Below are positions 1 to 7,315 of a DNA stretch of 7,732 nucleotides, one piece after another; position 1 is the first letter of the stretch; each line of letters starts with the position of its first letter. The stretch spans positions 1-7,732 of the forward strand of contig CAYJIU010000093.1 in the NCBI GenBank assembly GCA_964370305.1, in the 5' to 3' direction. The DNA is from CAYJAD01 sp964370305 (lineage in GTDB: Bacteria; Desulfobacterota; Desulfovibrionia; Desulfovibrionales; Desulfovibrionaceae). A program made the translations under genes and the position numbers. The notes beneath the pieces are model-generated. The model was not told the origin of the DNA. It did no database searches and worked only from the letters and a program-made list of their open reading frames with translations.

Positions 1-121
1 CTGGAATGGTGATTCTTCTTTTATGGCCGTTATGGATGATGTACGCATGGTGCCAGAACATTTAAATAGCACCTATGCCGCTTTAAAACCATTTTTTGAG
101 CAAATATCACTAGCAGAATGA
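1..121 (+). CDS. 3' end of an unrecognised protein-coding gene
   Basis: An open frame enters from the left edge and ends at the TGA at 119-121, giving the last 39 residues (beginning WNGDSSFMAVMDD, ending ISLAE). The stretch is protein-like, mixing acidic, hydrophobic and aromatic residues, and it has no low complexity. I do not recognise the family from this tail. The stop codon overlaps the Shine-Dalgarno sequence of the next gene, so the two are very probably co-transcribed and translationally coupled. Only the C-terminus is present, so no function is proposed. Confidence 0.7.
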   Translation, partial: WNGDSSFMAVMDDVRMVPEHLNSTYAALKPFFEQISLAE

Positions 122-126
122 GGAGG
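121..126 (+). promoter_or_regulatory. Ribosome binding site of the LapA-like gene (decides its start)
   Basis: A perfect AGGAGG lies 6 bases before the ATG at 133. It shares its first base with the upstream stop codon TGA. This site favours the ATG at 133 over the one at 118, which has no comparable site in front of it. Confidence 0.8.
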
Positions 127-132
127 ACGCTT

Positions 133-570
133 ATGCGTTATTTTAAAGTGTTGTTGATTATTTTCATTTTCTTTTTGAGTATGGTTTTCTTTTTCCAAAA
201 TCAAGCCGTGCTCTCCACTGAGATGGTTTTACACTTAAATTTATTCTTCTTCCCTCCCATGAGTTCCATATCATTACCATTTTACTTTCTTGTGCTGGCT
301 GCTTTCTTGCTAGGTGCCATAGCCGCAATGTTGGCCCTTATGTGGGATAAAATACAGCTTTCAACCAAACATATGAAATGTACTTGGAAAGTGCGCGCAC
401 TTGAAAAAGAAGTGGAAAAATTACAAGCAGCTCTTGGCCCACAAACCCCAAAATCTAGTTTTTTTGGTAACAGAAGCAAGCTTGAATCTACCACAAAAAC
501 AGCTCAAAATAAAAAGACATCCTCAAGTTATGATGATATTACTCCTCCCGATCCTGATCGGCAGTTCTAA
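133..570 (+). CDS. LapA-family (DUF1049-like) small inner-membrane protein
   Basis: A 145-residue protein with the layout of the LapA/DUF1049 family (E. coli LapA/YciS type). A first hydrophobic segment lies at about residues 4-22 and is followed by QNQAV, matching the family's Asn-containing turn. A second segment lies at about residues 46-70. After it comes a cytoplasmic charged helix with coiled-coil character (VRALEKEVEKLQAAL, about 87-102) and a Ser/Thr/Lys-rich, acidic, probably disordered tail ending DPDRQF. In E. coli, LapA works with LapB to control lipopolysaccharide synthesis; that role is known for the family and is not shown here, and no lapB is visible. The start at 133 is chosen for its perfect AGGAGG. 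The ATG at 118 would overlap the upstream gene and add only five residues (MRRTL). A terminator follows 15 bases after the stop. The family call is fairly secure; the function is not. Confidence 0.75.
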   Translation: MRYFKVLLIIFIFFLSMVFFFQNQAVLSTEMVLHLNLFFFPPMSSISLPFYFLVLAAFLLGAIAAMLALMWDKIQLSTKHMKCTWKVRALEKEVEKLQAALGPQTPKSSFFGNRSKLESTTKTAQNKKTSSSYDDITPPDPDRQF

Positions 571-585
571 ATGCTAAACGTATCT

Positions 586-617
586 AAGGCGTGCTTTTTT
601 TGGTGCGCCTTTTTTTA
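586..617 (+). terminator. Rho-independent terminator after the LapA-like gene
   Basis: AAGGCG (586-591) pairs with CGCCTT (606-611). The stem extends inward through TGC/GTG (592-594 with 603-605), two of these pairs being G-U wobbles, and closes on a T-rich loop. A run of six to seven T follows directly (610-616). The T run ends only about 20 bases before the mutS ATG, so it would also limit read-through into mutS. Confidence 0.75.
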
Positions 618-636
618 TTTCATTAAGTGAACCAAC

Positions 637-3339
637 ATGAGCAAAGCCCCAAAAGATAAATCACCAGATGCTGCAAATAAACTTACCCCCATGTTTGCGC
701 AGTATTCAAGCATCAAAGCAGATTATACCGATTGTTTGCTTTTTTACCGCATGGGTGATTTTTATGAATTATTTTATGATGATGCCATTGTGGCAGCACG
801 CGAATTGCAAATAGCACTAACCAGCCGTCACAAAGAAAGTGACAATCCAATCCCCATGTGTGGCGTGCCGTGGCATGCAGCTAAAGCCTATATATCACAG
901 TTGATTGATAAGGGTTTTCATGTGGCTATCTGTGAGCAAGTGGAGGATGCTAGTAAAACTAAAGGCTTGGTTAAGCGTGAGGTCACACAAGTTATAACGC
1001 CTGGTACCACCATTGAAGATGATAATCTTAATGCTAAAAATCACAATTATTTAGCTGCATATTATTGGGATGAAGATAAAAAACAAGGTGGTCTTGCTTG
1101 GGTAGATGTGTCCACTGGTTTTTGGTCAGGGCTTATGAGTAAAAAAGTTACTGACCTTTGGCAATGGGTGCAAAAAATCGCTCCGCGTGAATTACTCATA
1201 CCAGATATGGAAAAAATACCCAGTGGCCTTTTGCTTGACGGGGTACAAATAATCCGCGTGGCTGTGCGTAGCCATTTTGATTTAAATACAAATACGCGCC
1301 TTGTGCTAGAAACTCAAGGGGTTAAAGAACTCCACGCTCTAAACCTTGAACAAAAACCTGAGCTTTTGCGCTCATGCGGGGCACTCTTGGTTTATCTTGG
1401 GCAAGTGCAAAGATGTGATATTAAACATTTACAGCCATTTGTGCCCTTAGATGTGCAAAAGCATTTAATCCTTGATGAGTTAACCGAGCGCAATTTAGAA
1501 ATTTTTGTGCGCTTAAATGGACGTAAAGGTAAGGGAACATTATGGCATGTACTTGATTATACCCTAACCCCCATGGGGGGGCGTTTGCTTGAGATGAGTT
1601 TGCGCCATCCTTGGCGCGATGCTAATGCCATATTAAAACAACAGCATGCTGTAACCTATCTTTATACCAATAATAATATGCGTGAAAATGTACGCATGGC
1701 CTTAAAAAGCGTATTTGACCTTGAGCGTATATCTACCCGTATTCATTTGCAAAGAGCAAATCCGCGTGATTATATTGCCCTACGTAATAGTTTGCAGGCT
1801 TTACCCAATGTTTTACAATCCATATGTGTAGAAAATAGCGACCAAAGTGCACATATTATGCCAGATAGCGTACAAAATTTAGTGGCACATTGGGATAATC
1901 TTGATGATTGTGCTAGCTTACTTGAACAAGCACTTGTGGATAGTCCACCCAATGTTATTACCGATGGGGGGATTTTTCGGTCAGGATATAATGCTGAACT
2001 TGACGAGCTTATGGATCTTGTGGAGCATGGTGAGCAAAAGCTTAAAGATATGTTAGCAAATGAGCAACAATCTGCTAATTTGCCTAAGCTTAAACTGGGC
2101 TATAATAGGGTTTTTGGCTATTATTTTGAGCTTTCACATGCGGCCCAAGGTGCTACAATTCCAGAACATTTTGTGCGTAGGCAAACCCTTGCCAATGCAG
2201 AGCGTTTTACAACGCCAGCCCTAAAAGCTCTAGAAGAGCAAATTATGGCAGCGGCAGATAAGCGTAAAAACCTTGAATATAGTCTTTTTCAAGATTTACG
2301 TGATGCCATGAGTCTTGAGCGTGGGCGTATATTATTTGCTGCCCATTGCATTGCAAATATTGACTATTGGCAAAGTCTTGCCCATGTAGCCCGCCAAAAT
2401 TGTTGGAGCGCACCAGAATTTGTAGAAGGGCAAGCCCTTAGCATAACCGAAGGCCGCCACCCTGTGGTTGAAGCCATTATTGGCGCGGGTAACTTTGTTG
2501 CCAATGACTTTTGCCTTGATGAAAAACGCCGCCTTTGCCTTTTGACCGGCCCAAATATGGCTGGCAAATCCACCATACTTCGTCAAACTGCTATTATTTG
2601 CTTGCTTGCGCAAATGGGGTCATATGTTCCGGCCAGTGCTGTATCCATGGGCACTGTGGATAGAATATTTTCCAGAGTAGGGGCATCGGACAATCTAGCC
2701 GCCGGACAAAGTACATTCATGGTTGAGATGATGGAAACGGCTAGAATATTACGTCAATCTACAAAAAATAGTCTTGTAATCCTTGATGAAATCGGACGTG
2801 GCACCAGCACCTATGATGGCCTTGCCTTAGCTTGGGCTGTGGTGGAGGAGCTTAGTAAACGCTGCCAGGGCCAGATTAGAACGCTTTTTGCCACCCATTA
2901 TCATGAGTTAACAGCTCTTGAGGGTAAAATTGCGCGTGTATTTACTATGAATATAGCTATTTGTGAGCATGGTGGTGAGGTAATTTTCTTGCACCGCTTA
3001 GTGCCTGGGCCATCAGACCGTAGTTATGGGGTTGAGGTGGCCCGTTTAGCTGGCGTACCCATGCCTGTGGTGCAAAGGGCTAGGGATATTTTATCCGAAC
3101 TTGAACTTAGGCGTAGCGGCAAGAGTAGGGTTAAAGAGAGTATTAGTGTTTTGCCAGGCATTAGCATGCCCATTAAAATTAATAAGGAATTTGATGCCCC
3201 GCCAGAACTGCCAAATATAAACCAAGAGTTAGCAGAACATCCTTTAATTACAATACTAAAAGATTGTGACCCCAATGTCATGAGCCCCATGGATGCATTG
3301 AAAAGAATTACCGAATGGAAGATGCTTTGGGGGAAGTAG
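637..3339 (+). CDS. mutS: DNA mismatch repair protein MutS
   Basis: A full-length 900-residue MutS; E. coli MutS is 853 residues. The N-terminal mismatch-binding domain begins at LTPMFAQYSSIKADY. It carries the GDFYELF motif, whose Phe42-Tyr43-Glu44 is the Phe-x-Glu that wedges into mismatched DNA. The connector, lever and clamp domains follow. The C-terminal ABC-type ATPase has its Walker A at residues 638-646 (GPNMAGKST). The Walker B is LVILDEIGRGTS with Asp717 and Glu718, followed by TSTYDGLALAWAV. The switch histidine motif is ATHYHEL at 752-758, and YGVEVARLAGVP is also present. The extreme C-terminus (SPMDALKRITEWK) matches the conserved MutS tail. All catalytic motifs are intact, so the protein should be an active mismatch-recognition ATPase acting with MutL. 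The start at 637 has only a weak AAGTGA ribosome site (625-630). A terminator stands just upstream. The gene contains a G7 and a G6 run, treated in the findings. Confidence 0.97.
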   Translation: MSKAPKDKSPDAANKLTPMFAQYSSIKADYTDCLLFYRMGDFYELFYDDAIVAARELQIALTSRHKESDNPIPMCGVPWHAAKAYISQLIDKGFHVAICEQVEDASKTKGLVKREVTQVITPGTTIEDDNLNAKNHNYLAAYYWDEDKKQGGLAWVDVSTGFWSGLMSKKVTDLWQWVQKIAPRELLIPDMEKIPSGLLLDGVQIIRVAVRSHFDLNTNTRLVLETQGVKELHALNLEQKPELLRSCGALLVYLGQVQRCDIKHLQPFVPLDVQKHLILDELTERNLEIFVRLNGRKGKGTLWHVLDYTLTPMGGRLLEMSLRHPWRDANAILKQQHAVTYLYTNNNMRENVRMALKSVFDLERISTRIHLQRANPRDYIALRNSLQALPNVLQSICVENSDQSAHIMPDSVQNLVAHWDNLDDCASLLEQALVDSPPNVITDGGIFRSGYNAELDELMDLVEHGEQKLKDMLANEQQSANLPKLKLGYNRVFGYYFELSHAAQGATIPEHFVRRQTLANAERFTTPALKALEEQIMAAADKRKNLEYSLFQDLRDAMSLERGRILFAAHCIANIDYWQSLAHVARQNCWSAPEFVEGQALSITEGRHPVVEAIIGAGNFVANDFCLDEKRRLCLLTGPNMAGKSTILRQTAIICLLAQMGSYVPASAVSMGTVDRIFSRVGASDNLAAGQSTFMVEMMETARILRQSTKNSLVILDEIGRGTSTYDGLALAWAVVEELSKRCQGQIRTLFATHYHELTALEGKIARVFTMNIAICEHGGEVIFLHRLVPGPSDRSYGVEVARLAGVPMPVVQRARDILSELELRRSGKSRVKESISVLPGISMPIKINKEFDAPPELPNINQELAEHPLITILKDCDPNVMSPMDALKRITEWKMLWGK

Positions 3340-3369
3340 CATTTTGGGTTTAAGTGTAAAAATGAGTAT

Positions 3370-3398
3370 TTGACCAGCTGGATTTAATTTTTTATGAT
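3370..3398 (+). promoter_or_regulatory. Candidate sigma70-type promoter between mutS and glnS
   Basis: TTGACC (3370-3375) and TATGAT (3393-3398) are separated by exactly 17 bases, close to the TTGACA/TATAAT consensus. The predicted start is near 3405. Transcription from here would give glnS a leader of about 127 bases beginning with the hairpin cluster at 3410-3453. The assignment is by eye only. Confidence 0.5.
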
Positions 3399-3409
3399 AT
3401 AAGATTGCT

Positions 3410-3457
3410 GCACAATTCATTGTGCGTATGCTCTTGGAGCATTGGCGTTGGCCTTTT
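3410..3457 (+). other. Cluster of three small hairpins in the glnS leader
   Basis: Three inverted repeats stand in a row. GCACAAT/ATTGTGC is at 3410-3425 with a 2-base centre. ATGCTC/GAGCAT is at 3428-3442 with a TTG loop. GGC-GTTG-GCC is at 3444-3453 and is followed by TTTT. They begin right after the predicted start of the 3370-3398 promoter. They could form a structured glnS leader, a weak terminator for mutS read-through, or a short RNA. The sequence alone does not decide, and I do not recognise a known riboswitch. Confidence 0.4.
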
Positions 3458-3466
3458 AATGTTGAG

Positions 3467-3495
3467 TTGTTGTAAGTTTCTCAAAAAGTTATAAA
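3467..3495 (+). promoter_or_regulatory. Second candidate promoter, close to glnS
   Basis: TTGTTG (3467-3472) and TATAAA (3490-3495) have 17-base spacing, in an AT-rich stretch. The predicted start near 3502 would give a leader of about 30 bases. AT-rich DNA often matches by chance; TATAAT-like strings also occur at 3497 and 3512. Confidence 0.35.
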
Positions 3496-3531
3496 ATATA
3501 ATTTAACAATATATAATGTTTAGGAATTTTT

Positions 3532-5220
3532 ATGAGTGATAATAATTTTAATCCTGAAGGTGTATTGGATTTTATCCGCCAACGTATTATCGAAGATAAT
3601 GAAACTGGACGCTTTGAAAAACTTGTGCATACAAGATTTCCACCAGAGCCCAATGGCTATTTGCATCTTGGTCATGCTAAGTCCATTTGCCTTAACTATG
3701 GTGTAGCTGTTGACTTTAACGGCAAATTTAATGTGCGCTTTGATGATACTAACCCCACCAAGGAAGAAACAGAATATGTGGATGCCATACGTGAGGATGT
3801 AGCATGGCTTGGGGCAGATTGTGAGGGGCGGGAGTTTTTTGCATCAAACTACTTTGAACAATTATACAATTTTGCTGAGCAATTAATTTTGGCAGGCAAG
3901 GCATATGTTGACTCTTGCTCTGCTGAAGAAATACGCACCATGCGTGGCACATTCACCACCCCCGGTCAAAATAGTCCATATAGAGAGCGTTCCATTGAAG
4001 AAAACCTAGATTTATTTAGACGTATGCGCGCAGGAGAGTTTGAAGACGGTGCCCATGTGCTTAGAGCTAAAATCGACATGACCGCCGCCAATATTGTATT
4101 GCGCGATCCTACCCTATATCGCATTAGGCACGCCCATCACCATCGCACAGGTAACACTTGGTGCATATACCCCATGTATGATTATACTCACTGTATTTCT
4201 GACTCATTAGAGGGTATTACTCACTCATTATGCTCTTTGGAATTTGAGAATAATCGAGATATTTATGATTGGATTTTGGATGCGCTGGGTATTTATCACC
4301 CGCAACAAATTGAATTTGCGCGTATGCAAGTGACCCACACCATACTATCTAAACGTAAGCTTATTCAATTAGTACAAGAAGGTTATGTAAACGGATGGGA
4401 TGATCCACGTATGCCTACACTGAGTGGTCTTCGTAGGCGCGGAGTACCACCAGAAGCTTTACGTGAGTTTTGTGCGCGCATTGGTGTTGCCCGTGCTGAC
4501 TCCATGGTTGAGTATAGCTTATTTGAGTTTTGTCAGCGTGAATACTTAAACGCACATACTAAAAGGGTAATGGCTGTACTTGATCCTCTTAAAATAGTTA
4601 TTGAAAATTATCCCGAAGGGCAAGTGGAAGAGTTTGACATGCCTTATCACCCTGAAGATGCAAGCTATGGCTCGCGCATAGTTCCCTTTGGACGTGAGTT
4701 ATACGTTGAGCGGGATGATTTTAGAATTGATCCACCAAGGAAGTTCCACCGGCTCTTTGTGGGTTCTGAGGTGCGTTTGCGCTATGCATACTATATTACT
4801 TGTCATGAAGCTATTTGTGATGATGCTGGTAATGTGGTGGAGTTGCGCTGCACTTACGACCCCGAAAGTCGTGGGGGCACAAGTGCCGATAAACGTAAGG
4901 TACGCGGGACTTTGCATTGGGTTTGCGCTTCACATACTGCCCCGCTTGAGGTACGCTTGTATGAGCATTTATTCATGATTGAAAACCCCAATGCCATAGA
5001 AGAAGGAAAAAGCTTTTTAGATTATATAAATCCTGATTCATTAAAGACTGTTACAGCATTGTGTGAACCTTCGCTAACCAATACAAAAATTGGTGAATGT
5101 GTGCAATTTGAAAGGCTTGGATATTTTTGTGCAGATCCAGATAGTAAAGAAAATGCGCCAGTATTTAATCGTACTGTAACACTCAAAGATAGTTGGGCTA
5201 AAATAGAAAAGAAAAATTAA
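3532..5220 (+). CDS. glnS: Glutaminyl-tRNA synthetase (GlnRS)
   Basis: A 562-residue class I aminoacyl-tRNA synthetase that joins glutamine to tRNA-Gln in the cytoplasm; E. coli GlnRS is 554 residues. The class I HIGH signature is PPEPNGYLHLGHAKS at residues 37-51, where the PEPNGYLHLGHA form is typical of GlnRS. The KMSKS-type loop reads ILSKR at 271-275, with Leu where E. coli has Met. Other family blocks are FNVRFDDTNP (about 65-75), YPMYDYTHCISDS (about 214-226) and GWDDPRMPTLSGLRRRG (about 287-303). The C-terminal beta-barrel anticodon-binding region is complete, ending VTLKDSWAKIEKKN. The start has AGGA at 3522-3525, 6 bases before the ATG. GlnRS charges tRNA-Gln directly, so it argues that the GatCAB route is not needed for glutamine. 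The gene is monocistronic as far as can be seen and faces the minus-strand GT2 gene. Confidence 0.97.
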   Translation: MSDNNFNPEGVLDFIRQRIIEDNETGRFEKLVHTRFPPEPNGYLHLGHAKSICLNYGVAVDFNGKFNVRFDDTNPTKEETEYVDAIREDVAWLGADCEGREFFASNYFEQLYNFAEQLILAGKAYVDSCSAEEIRTMRGTFTTPGQNSPYRERSIEENLDLFRRMRAGEFEDGAHVLRAKIDMTAANIVLRDPTLYRIRHAHHHRTGNTWCIYPMYDYTHCISDSLEGITHSLCSLEFENNRDIYDWILDALGIYHPQQIEFARMQVTHTILSKRKLIQLVQEGYVNGWDDPRMPTLSGLRRRGVPPEALREFCARIGVARADSMVEYSLFEFCQREYLNAHTKRVMAVLDPLKIVIENYPEGQVEEFDMPYHPEDASYGSRIVPFGRELYVERDDFRIDPPRKFHRLFVGSEVRLRYAYYITCHEAICDDAGNVVELRCTYDPESRGGTSADKRKVRGTLHWVCASHTAPLEVRLYEHLFMIENPNAIEEGKSFLDYINPDSLKTVTALCEPSLTNTKIGECVQFERLGYFCADPDSKENAPVFNRTVTLKDSWAKIEKKN

Positions 5221-5292
5221 TTTTTACAGATTGATTACAAATTCCATATTGGAAAAAGCAAGAGAATGGCTCTGCATGGTTATTTTTAAAAT

Positions 5293-5346
5293 AATTAGTC
5301 GATGCTGAACAACACGTGGAAACGTGTTGTTCAGCATCGACTAATT
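5293..5346. terminator. Long perfect hairpin, probable bidirectional terminator between convergent genes
   Basis: Arms at 5293-5317 and 5322-5346 are perfectly complementary over 25 bp, with loop GGAA (5318-5321), a GNRA-type tetraloop on the plus strand. The element lies 72 bases after the glnS stop and 32 bases beyond the end of the minus-strand GT2 gene. On the minus strand the arm runs into TT-ATTTT, and on the plus strand into AATTT, so the T tracts are modest. The position fits termination from both sides. The stem is far longer than usual for a terminator. Confidence 0.65.
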
Positions 5347-5378
5347 TGCAGGGCCTTTAATCTATACAGGCATACGCC

Positions 5379-6485
5379 TTAACTACGACCAGCTACCATA
5401 AAAGCGGCAAGGCCCACAATCAATCCTAAAGCAAGGCCCAGTACGGGAGTTAGGGCAATACTGCCAATAACCCATTCAAAGAGCCTTTCACCCACTTCAT
5501 AACCAAGGGTTTGGATGGAAAACTCCGTCAACCACTCCCCATGGCGTAGACGATAACCCACCAATACGGCCAGTCCGGGTAGAAATGGGGGCCAAGTTAG
5601 GGGAATCATGGCAATGGCACAAAGCCTATTTAATTTTAGCCAACCTATGCATAATAAAAGAAAAATACTTTGAATGATGGGAGCAGGTACTGTGAGTATA
5701 GCCATGGAAATACCAGCAGTACGCGCAAGTTGCCAAGGTGTTGCTTTATTGTATGGATCATTCATAAGCTGGCGCAATGCTGTAATGGGATGGCGCAAGG
5801 AAATGCGCTCCTGACTTAAGCGGTCAAAACGCTTAAAGGGCAAGGGCACTAAGGCACGTAGGGTAAAATGTGTATTTAAAGCAATCATACGAATATGATC
5901 ATTGAAATGTATTTTTGTTTTTGATACTGGTGTGTTGATGGGGATTTCAACTATATTAAATCCAGCCCATGCAGCTCGAACTAAAATTTCCACATCAAAA
6001 GCATATCCTTTTTCTCTTACATTTATAAAATCAAATACTTGCCTTGGGTATGCCTTGGTATTGTGATGTATATCTGTGAGTTTTAGGCTGGTTTGTACAC
6101 GCAGCCAAAATGCAGAAAATTTTTGCTCCATGCGTGATAGTAGGGTAGTGTTAGGGGCAGTAAAATCACGCAAGCCTAAGTAAATATTTAAGTTATCCTT
6201 TTCAATGGCTTGTAAAAAAAGCTTCAAGTCTTGTGCGGTATTATTTTCCACATCAACAGTAATAATATGGGTACAATCGTTAGCTTTGGCTAGTGTATCC
6301 ACTATGGCCTGCGCTTTTTGTTTTGCAATTATGCATGTAACATCATGAAGTATTACTTTAGGTTTTTCTGTAAATACCGCTAAAAATATATCAATATTGA
6401 ATTTTGAAATACTTTTAATATAGTGCTGTAAGCTATGTTCGTTAATATAACTTAAGATAAGTACGCAGGGTTTAGTGGGTGTCAT
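5379..6485 (-). CDS. GT2-family glycosyltransferase fused to a DUF2062 membrane domain
   Basis: A 368-residue protein in two parts. Residues 5-215 form a GT-A fold of the dolichol-phosphate-mannose-synthase-like GT2 type. It opens with VLILSYINE, has a VDVENNT acidic block at 77-83, GLRDF at 104-108, LTDIHHNTKAYPRQ at 136-149, and GYAFDVEILVRAAWAGFNIVEIPI at 160-183, the last being the strongest family match. Residues about 238-365 match DUF2062, with hydrophobic segments near 259-283, 288-312 and 338-364. Such enzymes usually move a sugar to or from a lipid-linked carrier at the inner membrane; donor and acceptor are unknown here. The acidic block is DVE rather than DxD, and Asn142 replaces the usual Gly after the second Asp. 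The start at 6485 lies directly before the conserved N-terminal strand. It overlaps the upstream gene by 14 bases, and no Shine-Dalgarno sequence is visible, so translation probably depends on coupling. Confidence 0.8.
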   Translation of the reverse strand: MTPTKPCVLILSYINEHSLQHYIKSISKFNIDIFLAVFTEKPKVILHDVTCIIAKQKAQAIVDTLAKANDCTHIITVDVENNTAQDLKLFLQAIEKDNLNIYLGLRDFTAPNTTLLSRMEQKFSAFWLRVQTSLKLTDIHHNTKAYPRQVFDFINVREKGYAFDVEILVRAAWAGFNIVEIPINTPVSKTKIHFNDHIRMIALNTHFTLRALVPLPFKRFDRLSQERISLRHPITALRQLMNDPYNKATPWQLARTAGISMAILTVPAPIIQSIFLLLCIGWLKLNRLCAIAMIPLTWPPFLPGLAVLVGYRLRHGEWLTEFSIQTLGYEVGERLFEWVIGSIALTPVLGLALGLIVGLAAFMVAGRS

Positions 6486-7284
6486 GATCGTGATTGTGAT
6501 GATTATGCTCGTCATGATGACTATGATTATGCTCATTATTATGCTCATGCTGGCCATGCCCGTGGAAATCAAAACCGGCTAGCTCAAGTAAGGGGTGAGC
6601 AATGAGGATTAGTCCAGCCAAAGCAAAGACTATGGCGGTTAAACGGCGTGGAACTACAAAGATGGAATCACTTGCGCACATAAGCTTATGAATGGAGTTT
6701 GCAAGCAAACTAACAATAAAAATTGGTAAGGTGTGGCCCACAGCAAAGGCCGTATTAAGTGCCAGAATAAATATAAAGTCTTGACCTTTGGCTAATAATA
6801 AAACTGGTGCTAAGAACACAAGAGCACAAGTACTTGATAATGTGCCATATGCAAAGCCAAGCCCTATGAAACCCCAAGAATTTTTAGTGATAGTGTGTAG
6901 GATTTTTTCGCCAAAATTACTTGGTGTATGTTCATGGGCGCAATGTGTACAATGCTTTGTCTGTAATAATTGTTTGGTCATATATAAAAATAATATGCCA
7001 AAGGGTACAGTCCAATAGTGACCTAAAAAGTTTAATTGAAAGCTAAACAGTATTAATATCAGTCCAATACCAAAGAGTGCTAAAGCATGCCCAAGCATGA
7101 GCTTTGGGATTTTGTGCGCAATGGAAGAATTGACTACTTGTGGTGTGGATAAAAAAGAAATTGTTGCGAGCTGACAAGGGGATAGGGCAACACTGCACAA
7201 GCCCCATATCAGGCAGGCTAATATGGATAGGCTTGGGTTGGTTTGCATCCAGAGGGATATGTTATGTATAAAAACGTCAATCAT
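6472..7284 (-). CDS. CcdA/DsbD-like six-TM protein with histidine-rich C-terminus
   Basis: A 270-residue membrane protein with six predicted segments (about 18-45, 59-82, 88-106, 137-165, 169-196 and 215-236). The pattern resembles the CcdA/DsbD transmembrane electron-carrier family (cytochrome c biogenesis transmembrane region). A Pro-Cys pair lies in TM1 (SPCQLA, Cys37) and a second cysteine in TM4 (SSTCAL, Cys153), with AFAVGHTLP in TM5. Family members pass reducing power from cytoplasmic thioredoxin across the membrane. Two additions stand out. The TM3-TM4 loop has a CTHCAHEH motif (Cys112, Cys115), and residues 241-270 hold 14 histidines, a probable metal-binding tail. A metal transporter or metal-regulated reductant carrier is therefore an alternative. 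The start at 7284 has an AAAAGG ribosome site. The gene begins 31 bases after the selC 3' end with no terminator between, and it overlaps the GT2 gene. Family call moderate; substrate unknown. Confidence 0.7.
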   Translation of the reverse strand: MIDVFIHNISLWMQTNPSLSILACLIWGLCSVALSPCQLATISFLSTPQVVNSSIAHKIPKLMLGHALALFGIGLILILFSFQLNFLGHYWTVPFGILFLYMTKQLLQTKHCTHCAHEHTPSNFGEKILHTITKNSWGFIGLGFAYGTLSSTCALVFLAPVLLLAKGQDFIFILALNTAFAVGHTLPIFIVSLLANSIHKLMCASDSIFVVPRRLTAIVFALAGLILIAHPLLELAGFDFHGHGQHEHNNEHNHSHHDEHNHHNHDHDTH

Positions 7285-7315
7285 TTTACAGCCTTTTGAA
7301 GACTTTTTGACACTT

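Noticed and set aside
118..132. Earlier ATG (118) for the LapA-like gene
   Set aside because: It lacks a ribosome site, while the ATG at 133 has a perfect AGGAGG at 6-base spacing.
2332..2613. Minus-strand open frames inside mutS (also 1770-1952 and 3024-3290) and inside glnS
   Set aside because: They are antisense shadows of strongly conserved coding genes, without ribosome sites or family resemblance.
5242..5254. Small TTCCA/TGGAA inverted repeat after glnS
   Set aside because: It has only 5 bp and no T run; it is too weak to call beside the 25-bp hairpin.
6486..6572. 29-residue N-terminal extension of the GT2 frame, rich in Met and Ile, resembling a membrane anchor
   Set aside because: It is the His-rich tail of the upstream gene read in another frame; the GT2 fold begins right after the Met encoded at 6485, and no ribosome site supports an earlier start.
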